In this document: piece after piece, positions 1 through 7,943 of the stretch
Numbering within the stretch: position 1 is the first letter of the stretch
How the letters are laid out: each line of letters opens with the position of its first letter
Source of the DNA: an uncultured Candidatus Planktophila sp.
GTDB taxonomy: Bacteria > Actinomycetota > Actinomycetes > Nanopelagicales > Nanopelagicaceae
Length of the DNA stretch: 10,773 nucleotides
Direction of reading: 5' to 3'
NCBI GenBank assembly: GCA_937927965.1
Contig: CALEZA010000083.1
Coordinates: 1-10,773 of the forward strand
Notes under the pieces: generated by a model
What the model was told of the DNA's origin: nothing
Database searches by the model: none
The model's input: the letters and a program-made list of their open reading frames with translations, nothing else
Made by a program: the position numbers and the translations under genes

Positions 1-1511
1 GTAAGGCAGCTTTCGGTAACGAAGGTCTTATCTATCCATTGATCGTTCCAGCAATTGGAATCATCACAGCTGTTATTGGAATCTTTGCTACAAAGCTTCG
101 TTCAACAGATAAGTCAGCAATGACAGCAATCAACCGCTCATTCTTTATGTCAGCGTTGATTTCTGCAGGTCTTACAGGTCTTGCAACATTTACCTACTTG
201 CCAAGCAAGTTCAACCTCCTCACAAACTTCTCACCAGAAGTTGCTGCAGAAGCTGGCGATCTCAACCCTCGCATCTTCGCTCTCGGCGCTGTGATTATCG
301 GTATCGTCCTTGCAGCAGCAATCCAGGTCCTTACAGGCTTCTTCACAGAAGTTGGCAAGCGTCCAGTTAACGATGTTTCAGCTGCTTCACAGACAGGTTC
401 TGCAACAGTAATTCTCGCTGGTATCTCAGTGGGATTTGAATCAGCTGTTTACTCAGCTCTTCTTATTGCAGCAGCTGTGATGGGCGCATTCTTGCTCGGT
501 GGCGGATCTATCGTTCTCTCACTCTTTGCAATTTCACTTGCAGGAACAGGACTTCTCACAACAGTGGGAGTTATCGTTGCGATGGATACATTTGGTCCAA
601 TCTCAGATAACGCACAGGGCATCGCTGAGATGTCAGGTGATGTGAAGGGCGAGTCAGCTCAGATCCTCACATCTCTTGATGCTGTTGGTAACACAACAAA
701 GGCGATTACTAAGGGAATTGCAATTGCAACAGCTGTTCTTGCTGCAACTGCACTCTTCGGTGCATTCACAGATGCAATCAAGGAAGCAGTCAACAAGCTC
801 GGTCTTGTTGCAACTGATCTCTCCTATGAGTATCAGGGCGTTCTCGATATCGCATCTCCTCGCAACCTCGTTGGTTTGATTATCGGCGCATCAGTTGTAT
901 TCCTCTTCTCAGGTCTTGCAGTCAATGCAGTATCTAAGGCAGCAGGAGCAGTTGTTGTTGAAGTGCGTAAGCAGTTCCGCGATCACCCAGGCATCATGAA
1001 TGGAACAGAGAAGCCTGAATACGGTCGCGTTGTTGATATCTGTACTCGTGACTCACTCCGTGAGCTTGCAACACCAGGAATCCTTGCAGTGATGGCACCA
1101 ATTGCAGTGGGCTTCGGCCTTGGCGTTGGAGCACTCGGTGCATTCCTTGCAGGTGCTATCGGAACAGGTACTTTGATGGCTGTCTTCCTCTCCAACTCAG
1201 GTGGAGCATGGGATAACGCTAAGAAGATGGTTGAAGATGGCAACTACGGCGGTAAGGGCTCAGAAGCTCACGCTGCAACAGTTGTTGGAGATACTGTCGG
1301 AGATCCATTTAAGGACACAGCAGGTCCAGCTATCAACCCGCTCATCAAGGTGATGAACCTTGTGGGTCTTCTCGTTACTCCTGCAATCGTTGAGTTCTCA
1401 CTCAATGGCCAGGATTGGAAGATCGCAGTGGTCTGTGCTGTGGCAACTCTGATTATCGTTGCGGCGTTGGTGCGTAACCGTCGCCACCACGCAGTCGGTA
1501 TCCAGTACTAA
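1..1511 (+). CDS. hppA: K+-independent membrane proton-translocating pyrophosphatase, C-terminal part (5' end outside window)
   Basis: Integral membrane enzyme that hydrolyses cytoplasmic pyrophosphate to phosphate and uses the energy to export protons. The frame is open from position 3 (KAAFGNEGLIYPLIVPAIG), so the gene starts upstream; the TTG at 39 is not a real start. About 503 residues are present of a family length near 750-800, with roughly ten membrane helices. The first substrate-binding loop (DxxxxD cluster) lies outside. Visible family signatures are DNAQGIAEMSGD (about 606-641), GGAWDNAKK (about 1200-1226) and GDTVGDPFKDTAGPA (about 1287-1331). The subtype motif reads GNTTKAIT: Lys at 699-701 and Thr at 708-710 are the residues of K+-independent enzymes, where K+-dependent ones have Ala and usually Gly. 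The gene ends in tandem stops, TAA TAG, at 1509-1514. topA follows 21 bases later, so co-transcription is possible. Confidence 0.97.
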   Translation, partial: KAAFGNEGLIYPLIVPAIGIITAVIGIFATKLRSTDKSAMTAINRSFFMSALISAGLTGLATFTYLPSKFNLLTNFSPEVAAEAGDLNPRIFALGAVIIGIVLAAAIQVLTGFFTEVGKRPVNDVSAASQTGSATVILAGISVGFESAVYSALLIAAAVMGAFLLGGGSIVLSLFAISLAGTGLLTTVGVIVAMDTFGPISDNAQGIAEMSGDVKGESAQILTSLDAVGNTTKAITKGIAIATAVLAATALFGAFTDAIKEAVNKLGLVATDLSYEYQGVLDIASPRNLVGLIIGASVVFLFSGLAVNAVSKAAGAVVVEVRKQFRDHPGIMNGTEKPEYGRVVDICTRDSLRELATPGILAVMAPIAVGFGLGVGALGAFLAGAIGTGTLMAVFLSNSGGAWDNAKKMVEDGNYGGKGSEAHAATVVGDTVGDPFKDTAGPAINPLIKVMNLVGLLVTPAIVEFSLNGQDWKIAVVCAVATLIIVAALVRNRRHHAVGIQY

Positions 1512-1532
1512 TAGAAGGACTTCCCCACCTCT

Positions 1533-4286
1533 ATGGCATCTAAAGATCGCGAGCTTAAAACACTCGTCATCGTAGAGTCCCCTGCAAAGGCTCGAAAGAT
1601 TGGCGGCTACCTCGGCGATGGGTTCATCGTCGAGGCTAGCGTCGGCCATATTCGTGACCTTCCGCAGCGGGCAGCCGACATCCCTAAAGATGTGAAAAAA
1701 CTCGCCTGGTCTAAAGAGGGCGTAGATATTGAAAATGACTTCGCACCTTTATATGTCATCAACCCAGATAAGAAGGCAAAGGTTGCTGAGCTTAAAGAGT
1801 TGATGAAAGAGGCAGGTGAGATTCTCCTTGCAACTGACGAAGACCGCGAAGGCGAAGCAATCGCCTGGCACTTAATTGAGGTGTTAAAACCAAAGATTCC
1901 AATTAAGCGCATGGTCTTTAATGAGATCACAGAAGAGGCAATCCTTGCCGCAGTTGAAAATACACGCGATCTTGATTACAACCTGATTGATGCACAAGAG
2001 ACTCGTCGTGTCTTAGATCGTCTCTACGGTTATCGCCTCTCACCAGTACTCTGGAAGAAAGTGATGCCTCGCATCTCAGCAGGTCGCGTGCAATCTGTTG
2101 CAACGCGTCTGATTGTTGAGAAAGAACGCGAACGCATGGCCTTTATCTCATCTTCGTGGTGGGATCTGACAGCAACTACTGAGCTTGGCTTTAACGCAAG
2201 ACTACTCAGTGTTGATGGAAAGAAAGTTGCCGCCACATCTGACTTTGGTGCAGATGGCGCAGTCAAAGAGAAATCACTTGCAGATATCTTGTTATTAGAT
2301 GAGACAAGCGCAATGTCTTTAGTTGAAAACCTTAAAGGCTCGCCTCTTACTGTGAAGTCGATGGAGGAATCTCCACGCACAGAGCGACCAAAGCCGCCAT
2401 TTACTACTTCTACTCTGCAACAAGATGCAGGTTCTCGCCTTGGTTGGGGAGCCCAGATCACTATGCGTGTGGCACAGCGCCTCTACGAAAATGGTTACAT
2501 CACCTATATGCGTACTGACTCCATCAACTTAAGTGAGCAGGCGATTAAGGCAGCACGCGCTGCCGCTAAAGCTCTCTATGGAGCAGATCATCTCTATGAG
2601 ACTTCTCGTCTCTATCAAGGCAAGACAAAGAATGCACAAGAGGCGCACGAAGCGATTCGTCCTGCAGGAGATACCTTTAAGACACCAGGTGAGCTTGCAC
2701 CAGAGCTCTCTCGTGATGAATTTGCACTCTATGACCTTATTTGGAAGCGCACAGTAGCCTCACAAATGGCCGATGCTAAGAAGATGCAGATGCGCGTGGA
2801 CTTTGATGTGAAGACTGCAGATGGAAAAGATGCCATCTTCCGTGCCAACGGCTCTGTTATTACCTTCCCTGGTTTTCTAGCAGCATACGATGATGTTGTT
2901 AGCGATGAGAATAAAGATGAAGAGTCAGTAGATCGCAGACTTCCTGCGATGGCTGTTGGACAGGCAGTTCCCGTCAGTGAGTATTCATGCGAAGGCCACG
3001 ATACAAAGCCACCTGCTCGATACACAGAGCCAACTCTTGTGAAGAAGTTGGAAGAGCTTGGTATTGGTCGCCCCTCCACATTTGCATCCATTATTCAAAC
3101 CATTCAAGATCGCGGATATGTCAATAAGCGCGGTCGCGCACTAGTTCCTACCTTCCTCGCATTTTCTGTGACAGGTCTTCTTGAATCCCACTTCACCAAG
3201 CTTGTTGATTATGACTTCACAGCATCAATGGAAGAAGATCTCGACAAGATTGCATCAGGGGAGGCATCTCGTATTGATTGGCTCCGTGATTTCTATTACG
3301 GAGTAGATGGCCAGGCAGGACTCAACGAGCTCACACTCGATCTTGGCAATATCGATGCTCGTGCAACCAACACAATGAACTTAAGTGATGCTATTGAAAT
3401 TCGCGTGGGCCGCTATGGCGCATATCTACAAGAAAACTATGACGATGGTGAGCGAAAGCTTGCAAATATCCCAGAGAACCTAGCTCCAGATGAGCTCACA
3501 CTCGCTAAAGCAATTGAACTCTTGGCAGCTCCATCTGGTGAGCGTGAACTAGGAATTGATCCGACAACAGGATTTGAAGTAATTGCAAAGTCAGGTCGCT
3601 TTGGTCCATACATCACAGAGATCTTCCCTGAAGAGCCTGTTGAGTTAGACGATAAGGGTGAACCAAAGAAGAAGCGTAAGAAGAAGGATGCACCTAAGCC
3701 AAAGACAGCATCGCTTCTCTCCACTATGACACTAGATACCATCACACTCGATGATGCTCTCCAACTTCTCTCACTTCCCCGCACTCTGGGCACCAACTCT
3801 GCAGGAGATGTGATCACAGTTCAAAATGGTCCATATGGTCCATACCTCAAGGCAGGAAGTGACTCACGCACCCTCACATCAGAGGAACAACTCTTTGCTA
3901 TCACTCTCGATGAAGCTCTTGAGATTTACTCAAAGCCAAAGGAGCGTCGTCGCGGTGTTGCTAAGCCTCCACTGAAAGAGTTGGGCGTTGATCCTGCCTC
4001 AGAAAAGCCAGTCATTATTAAAGATGGTCGCTTTGGAATGTATGTGACAGATGGTGAAACTAATGCGACCTTGCGTCGTGGTGACACCCTGGAGGCGATG
4101 ACTCTTGAGCGAGGGTTAGAACTTCTTGCAGGCCGTCGCGCCTGGGAGGCTGAAAACGGCCCATCTCCAAAGAAGTCACGCAAAAAAGCAGCACCTAAGA
4201 AGGCAGGCGATAAGCCACCGACTCTGACCAAGAAGGTTGTGAAGAAGGCTGCTTCTAAGAAGAAAGCTGCGGCGAAGAAGAAGTAG
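1533..4286 (+). CDS. topA: DNA topoisomerase I (type IA), actinobacterial form with lysine-rich tail
   Basis: Relaxes negatively supercoiled DNA by transient single-strand cleavage. 917 residues, close to mycobacterial TopA. An N-terminal Toprim domain (about 10-120) carries the catalytic Glu15 in VESPAKA and the metal-binding DEDREGE at 102-108. The type IA core includes RISAGRVQSVATR (180-192) and GYITYMRTDS, placing the active-site Tyr at residue 325. The C-terminal part has no Cys4 zinc fingers. It has instead repeated basic/aromatic blocks near 621 (GRYGAYLQ), 686 (SGRFGPYITE), 764 (NGPYGPYLKAG) and 830 (KDGRFGMYV), the actinobacterial topoisomerase C-terminal repeats. A basic insert (KKKRKKKDAPKPK) sits near 712-725, and the last 40 residues are Lys/Ala rich, probably for DNA binding and processive relaxation. 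The start is the first ATG after the in-frame stop at 1512. GAAGGA at 1514-1519 is a rather distant ribosome binding site. Confidence 0.98.
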   Translation: MASKDRELKTLVIVESPAKARKIGGYLGDGFIVEASVGHIRDLPQRAADIPKDVKKLAWSKEGVDIENDFAPLYVINPDKKAKVAELKELMKEAGEILLATDEDREGEAIAWHLIEVLKPKIPIKRMVFNEITEEAILAAVENTRDLDYNLIDAQETRRVLDRLYGYRLSPVLWKKVMPRISAGRVQSVATRLIVEKERERMAFISSSWWDLTATTELGFNARLLSVDGKKVAATSDFGADGAVKEKSLADILLLDETSAMSLVENLKGSPLTVKSMEESPRTERPKPPFTTSTLQQDAGSRLGWGAQITMRVAQRLYENGYITYMRTDSINLSEQAIKAARAAAKALYGADHLYETSRLYQGKTKNAQEAHEAIRPAGDTFKTPGELAPELSRDEFALYDLIWKRTVASQMADAKKMQMRVDFDVKTADGKDAIFRANGSVITFPGFLAAYDDVVSDENKDEESVDRRLPAMAVGQAVPVSEYSCEGHDTKPPARYTEPTLVKKLEELGIGRPSTFASIIQTIQDRGYVNKRGRALVPTFLAFSVTGLLESHFTKLVDYDFTASMEEDLDKIASGEASRIDWLRDFYYGVDGQAGLNELTLDLGNIDARATNTMNLSDAIEIRVGRYGAYLQENYDDGERKLANIPENLAPDELTLAKAIELLAAPSGERELGIDPTTGFEVIAKSGRFGPYITEIFPEEPVELDDKGEPKKKRKKKDAPKPKTASLLSTMTLDTITLDDALQLLSLPRTLGTNSAGDVITVQNGPYGPYLKAGSDSRTLTSEEQLFAITLDEALEIYSKPKERRRGVAKPPLKELGVDPASEKPVIIKDGRFGMYVTDGETNATLRRGDTLEAMTLERGLELLAGRRAWEAENGPSPKKSRKKAAPKKAGDKPPTLTKKVVKKAASKKKAAAKKK

Positions 4287-4291
4287 AGAAA

Positions 4292-4519
4292 CTAGAGATA
4301 ACTTCTTCTCTCTTCAATCAAACCCTCAGAAGCGCTTGTTCCTTTAACTACATAGGTAGGCATGGGTGCTTCCCACAACTTACCAACTGCAGGGATGAGT
4401 TCTCCAGCCTCAAGCATCTCTTTGATTCTGGCTTCAGGATCATTTATCACTTCCTTAGATTTATCCTCAACCGCTTTGTCCCTAATATCGTGCTTCTCTT
4501 CTTTCTCTGTGTCTTCCAT
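4292..4519 (-). CDS. Small acidic protein of unknown function (75 aa)
   Basis: I do not recognise a family. From the ATG at 4519 the product is 75 residues. A strongly charged N-terminal half (MEDTEKEEKHDIRDKAVEDK) looks helical or disordered. It is followed by a better ordered segment containing NDPEARIKEMLEAGELIP, then KLWEAPMPTYVVKG, and a short basic end. No signal peptide, membrane segment or cysteine is visible. The start is chosen because AAAGGTGGG (minus strand, 4534-4526) lies six bases upstream, a good Shine-Dalgarno. A TTG at 4537 would add six residues but consume that site. The stop lies five bases beyond the topA stop, so the two genes converge. A plus-strand ORF opposite it (4362-4544) is less convincing because it lacks a ribosome binding site. 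Reality of the gene is likely; function is unknown. Confidence 0.72.
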   Translation of the reverse strand: MEDTEKEEKHDIRDKAVEDKSKEVINDPEARIKEMLEAGELIPAVGKLWEAPMPTYVVKGTSASEGLIEERRSYL

Positions 4520-4641
4520 TTGTAACCCACCTTTCAATAAATAAGGTACGCCTTTCCTGTATTTGATGTTCTGGGGTTACCTACAGAGCGTTATTTATGC
4601 ATAGAAATGGCTACTTCTTGTAATTCGATAGACTCCCTCCC
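4520..4641. promoter_or_regulatory. Divergent intergenic region between the 75-aa gene and the MFS-tmk gene
   Basis: This 122-bp gap must hold promoters for both directions. For the minus-strand gene a TANNNT hexamer, TACCTT, lies at 4548-4543 and would start RNA near 4536, leaving a short leader that includes the Shine-Dalgarno; no convincing -35 is seen. A 7-bp inverted repeat has arms GTAACCC (4522-4528) and GGGTTAC (4574-4580). One arm falls between the Shine-Dalgarno core and the ATG of the minus-strand gene. The gap is A/T-richer than the genes around it. The plus-strand candidate promoter is listed separately. Confidence 0.4.
4627..4641 (+). promoter_or_regulatory. Candidate leaderless -10 element of the MFS-tmk gene
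   Basis: GATAGACT at 4627-4634 contains TAGACT, which fits the actinobacterial TANNNT -10 pattern. It ends seven bases before the ATG at 4642, so transcription would start at or next to the A of the start codon. No Shine-Dalgarno is present before this ATG (the seven bases are ccctccc), which agrees with a leaderless message. No -35 hexamer was found at normal spacing. The same arrangement precedes the galE-like gene at 10508-10522. Confidence 0.42.
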
Positions 4642-6786
4642 ATGTCCCAGAGCCTTCCCAACCCATCTGCCCCAGCGCAGGAGGTCACTCGTGGAGTTCT
4701 GGCAATACCTGCCTTTCGCAAGCTCTGGAACTCGATGGTCTTCTCCTCCCTCGGAGATTGGCTCGGACTTCTTGCAACAACAGCCCTAGCTCAGCAACTC
4801 TCTGGTGGTTCATATCAGAAAGCTAACTTTGCAATTGCAGGTGTCTTTATCGCACGCCTTCTTCCTGCAGTATTTCTCGGTCCGCTAGCAGGTGTGATTG
4901 CAGATCGCTTTGATCGTCGCAGGTTGATGGTCTTTGTGGATCTTCTCCGTGGTGCTCTCTATATCTCTATTCCGATTGTCCACACCTACTTCTGGCTCTA
5001 CACAGCGATGATCTTGGTGGAGTGTTTAACTCTCTTCTGGTCTCCCGCTAAAGAGGCATCAGTTCCTAACTTGGTTCCTAAAGAGAAGTTAGAAAATGCC
5101 AATCAAGTCTCACTCCTTGCAGCATATGGAACAGCGCCAATAGCAGCTGTTCTCTTCTCGCTGCTGACACTGCTCTCTGGAGCAATTGCTGCAATTAGCC
5201 CACTTCTTCCAAGTCGATCAGTAGATATCGCTCTCTATATCAACGCACTTAGCTTCTTCTTTGCAGCCTGGACAATTCGTGGCCTCCACGAAATTCCTAA
5301 GGGACCTGCAGTTACTTCTGAATCAGAGAGCGTTGGACGATCTCTGATTCAAGGATGGAAAGCTGTTGCATCATCAAAGATTATTCGCGGCCTTATCTTG
5401 GGAATGGTGGGCGCCTTCTCTGCAGCAGGCGCTGTGATTGGTCTTGCTCGCACATTTGTGGGAGATCTCGGTGGTGGAGATGCCGCATACGGTGTTCTCT
5501 TTGCAGCAGTCTTCACAGGGTTAGCACTCGGTATTGGTTTTGGACCTAAAGTATTTGCACAGTTCTCACGCCGCAGACTCTTTGGGGCATCCCTTGCAGT
5601 TGCTGGCTTCTTCCTTATCTTGCTCGCGCTGATTGCAAACCTTGTGATCTCTATTGCAATAGTCATTATTCTCGGCGCTTTTAGCGGTATTTGTTGGGTC
5701 ACAGGCTTCACCATGCTCGGCATGGAGGTCAATAATGAGGTCAGAGGTCGCACCTTCGCCTTTGTGCAATCACTGATTCGCATCACCTTGGTGGCAGTAC
5801 TTGCAATCGCTCCTATCATCGCTGCAACTATTGGAAAGATTAGTTATAGCTTCTATAACATCCAGCTCGATTACAACGGAGCACAGATCACAATCCTGAT
5901 TGCAGGAGTTGTGGGCCTTGTGATTGGTGTTCTCTCTTATCGCCAGATGAAAGATCGCCCTCAAGTCTCACTCTGGTCAGATTTTCTTGCTGCGATGCAA
6001 GGCGAGTTAGGTGCCATTACTGGCCAACCCACACAAGGAATCTTTATCGCCTTTGAAGGTGGCGAAGGAACAGGTAAGTCAACACAATCAAAACTTCTTG
6101 CAGATTGGCTCCGCCAAGAAGGTGAGAGCGTGACTTTATCCTTTGAACCAGGTGGAACTGATTTAGGTAAAGGGCTTCGCAAGATTCTCTTAGGACATGA
6201 GACGGGTGCTATCAATGCCCGCGCTGAAGCTCTTCTCTATGCAGCAGATAGAGCACACCATGTGGAGAGCGTAATTCGCCCAGCTCTTGCTCGTGGTGAA
6301 GTAGTTATCAATGATCGCTATATGGATTCATCTATCGCCTATCAAGGCGCTGGTCGTGTTCTTATTCCTTCAGAGGTTGCTCGCATTAATCGTTGGGCAA
6401 CCGAGACTCTCTACCCAACTCTCACCATCTTGATTGATCTTCCTGCAGTTGTTGGTCTTGGTCGACTTCAATCAAAGGATCGACTAGAGGCAGAGCCAGT
6501 AGAGTTTCATGAGCGAGTGCGACAAGAGTTCTTGCAATTAGCTCTACTAGATCCAGAGCGCTATCTCGTTGTTGATGGCAGATTAACTGTGCAAGAAATT
6601 CATGAAGCGATCATCGCTCGTGTTGCTGAACTTCCAGCTCTCAAGCGCAATGCAGGCGGAACACAGACAAAGAAGATCTTGCGCCCCATCATCGCCGCCT
6701 CCCACGCTGTAAGTCGTGCTACCCAATCTGCAAAGAGCACTGCCACCAAGGCAGCGTCGAAAGCTAAGCCAAAGAAGAAGAAATAA
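4642..6786 (+). CDS. tmk: MFS-transporter-like / thymidylate kinase fusion protein
   Basis: Two-domain, 714-residue protein. Residues about 20-440 form an MFS-type membrane domain with roughly 11-12 hydrophobic segments and a motif-A-like loop, GPLAGVIADRFDRRR (80-94). After a linker (about 440-465) comes a complete cytoplasmic thymidylate kinase (about 466-665), which phosphorylates dTMP to dTDP. Its P-loop is FEGGEGTGKST (471-481), followed by EPGGT (502-506) and DRY with MDSSIAYQGAG (558-571). The LID segment around GRLQSKDRLE (607-616) is basic while the P-loop lacks Arg, as in the bacterial type II class. The last 45 residues are Lys/Ala/Thr rich and end in KAKPKKKK. The kinase has no good internal start: Met452 has no ribosome binding site. 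Comparable MFS-Tmk fusions are known in Streptomyces and relatives. What the membrane domain transports, if anything, is unknown. The stop overlaps the holB start. Confidence 0.95.
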   Translation: MSQSLPNPSAPAQEVTRGVLAIPAFRKLWNSMVFSSLGDWLGLLATTALAQQLSGGSYQKANFAIAGVFIARLLPAVFLGPLAGVIADRFDRRRLMVFVDLLRGALYISIPIVHTYFWLYTAMILVECLTLFWSPAKEASVPNLVPKEKLENANQVSLLAAYGTAPIAAVLFSLLTLLSGAIAAISPLLPSRSVDIALYINALSFFFAAWTIRGLHEIPKGPAVTSESESVGRSLIQGWKAVASSKIIRGLILGMVGAFSAAGAVIGLARTFVGDLGGGDAAYGVLFAAVFTGLALGIGFGPKVFAQFSRRRLFGASLAVAGFFLILLALIANLVISIAIVIILGAFSGICWVTGFTMLGMEVNNEVRGRTFAFVQSLIRITLVAVLAIAPIIAATIGKISYSFYNIQLDYNGAQITILIAGVVGLVIGVLSYRQMKDRPQVSLWSDFLAAMQGELGAITGQPTQGIFIAFEGGEGTGKSTQSKLLADWLRQEGESVTLSFEPGGTDLGKGLRKILLGHETGAINARAEALLYAADRAHHVESVIRPALARGEVVINDRYMDSSIAYQGAGRVLIPSEVARINRWATETLYPTLTILIDLPAVVGLGRLQSKDRLEAEPVEFHERVRQEFLQLALLDPERYLVVDGRLTVQEIHEAIIARVAELPALKRNAGGTQTKKILRPIIAASHAVSRATQSAKSTATKAASKAKPKKKK

Positions 6787-7943
6787 TGGCAAGCGTCTAT
6801 GACGATCTTGTGGGGCAATCTCACATCACCACAATCTTGAAGGCAGCAGTAGCTGCCTCTCGCACAGGGCAAGAGTCACAAGAGATGACCCATGCCTGGC
6901 TCTTTACTGGCCCACCAGGAAGTGGACGATCATCGGCTGCCGTTGCCTTTGCTCAGGCTCTTATCTGCCCACAGGGTGGATGTGGGGAGTGCAATGAGTG
7001 CAGATCAGCCTCTAGCGGCTCCCACCCTGATGTGGAGATCATCCGCACAGAAGGGCTCTCCATCAAGGTGGAGGAGGTCCGAGAGCTTCTTACCCGCGTT
7101 GCATGGGCACCTTCCATGGGTGGTTGGCGAGTAGTAGTGATGGAAGATGCTGATCGCCTTACAGAATCGGCCGCTAACGCCCTTCTCAAGGCGATTGAAG
7201 AGCCTGGCACTCGCACAGTCTGGCTTCTCTGCGCTCCCACCCTGCATGACCTTCTTCCTACTATCCGCTCACGCTGTCGCCATATCCAGCTTCACACACC
7301 CAGTGATGAAGATGTGGCACAAGTGCTCATCAATCGCGATGGCATCTCAGAGACGATGGCAACCTTTGCAGCTCGCGTGAGCCAAGGACATATTGGTCGC
7401 GCTCGCTATATCGCCACCAATGAGGGCGCCAGAAGCAATCGCGCAACCATTATGAAGTTGCCACTCCAACTTAACTCACTTGCTGCAGCATTTAAAGCAG
7501 CACAAACACTTGTTGATCTTGCCACCACACAGGCAAATCAAGCATCTGAGGTGCGCGATGAGAAAGAGATTGCATCTTTGCAGGAGGCATATGGAAAAGG
7601 TGCAACAGGTCGGGCAATGGCAAGTGGAGCTGCAAAGGCTGTGAAAGAGTTAGAGAAGGAACAGAAATCAAGAGCCACAAGAATGGTGCGCGACTCTATC
7701 GATGGAGCTCTCCTTGATATCGCCACCTTCTATCGTGATGTGATGATGGTGCAGGCAGGTAACAATGAGGCGATTATTAATACAGATATGCAGGAGGCAA
7801 TCTTTGCGTATGCATCTTCTCATCCACACCACACAACCATTAATAAGATGAACGCGATTATGCAGGCACGCACCAACCTTGCACATAACGCGGCCCCACT
7901 TCTTACCTGTGAGGCTCTTATGTGTCAGTTGGCGAAGGCGTAA
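6786..7943 (+). CDS. holB: DNA polymerase III delta prime subunit
   Basis: Clamp-loader subunit that, with delta and tau/gamma, opens the beta clamp and places it on primed DNA. 385 residues, with an N-terminal AAA+ fold. The P-loop is GPPGSGRS (42-49), with Arg in place of the Walker A Lys, which agrees with delta prime being the non-hydrolysing subunit. Four cysteines (61, 66, 69, 72; C-x4-C-x2-C-x2-C) form the expected zinc module. The Walker-B-like segment is VVVMEDADRL (116-125), NALLKAIEEP is at 131-140, and the SRC sensor is at 162-164. The region with KELEKEQKSR and the later FYRD matches the C-terminal collar part of actinobacterial HolB proteins. The ATG shares its A with the upstream TAA (TAATG, 6784-6788), so translation is probably coupled to tmk; the only upstream purine run is the AAG/AAA Lys codons of the tmk tail. 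Confidence 0.96.
   Translation: MASVYDDLVGQSHITTILKAAVAASRTGQESQEMTHAWLFTGPPGSGRSSAAVAFAQALICPQGGCGECNECRSASSGSHPDVEIIRTEGLSIKVEEVRELLTRVAWAPSMGGWRVVVMEDADRLTESAANALLKAIEEPGTRTVWLLCAPTLHDLLPTIRSRCRHIQLHTPSDEDVAQVLINRDGISETMATFAARVSQGHIGRARYIATNEGARSNRATIMKLPLQLNSLAAAFKAAQTLVDLATTQANQASEVRDEKEIASLQEAYGKGATGRAMASGAAKAVKELEKEQKSRATRMVRDSIDGALLDIATFYRDVMMVQAGNNEAIINTDMQEAIFAYASSHPHHTTINKMNAIMQARTNLAHNAAPLLTCEALMCQLAKA

Noticed and set aside
39..1511. TTG at 39 as the start of the pyrophosphatase
   Set aside because: The frame is open upstream to the window edge and the upstream residues (KAAFGNEGLIYP) fit the family, so the gene is simply cut by the window.
4362..4544. Plus-strand 60-residue ORF opposite the 75-aa gene
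   Set aside because: No ribosome binding site, serine/leucine-rich antisense composition, and the opposite strand has a well-placed Shine-Dalgarno and a plausible protein.
5349..5819. Long minus-strand ORF (156 aa) inside the MFS-tmk gene, and similar antisense ORFs in topA (2030-2461, 3437-3817)
   Set aside because: Antisense shadows of strongly supported genes; low-complexity composition and no start signals.
5995..6786. Internal ATG (Met452) as a separate start for a free thymidylate kinase
   Set aside because: No Shine-Dalgarno or -10 box precedes it, the frame is continuous with the membrane domain, and actinobacterial fusions of this type are known.
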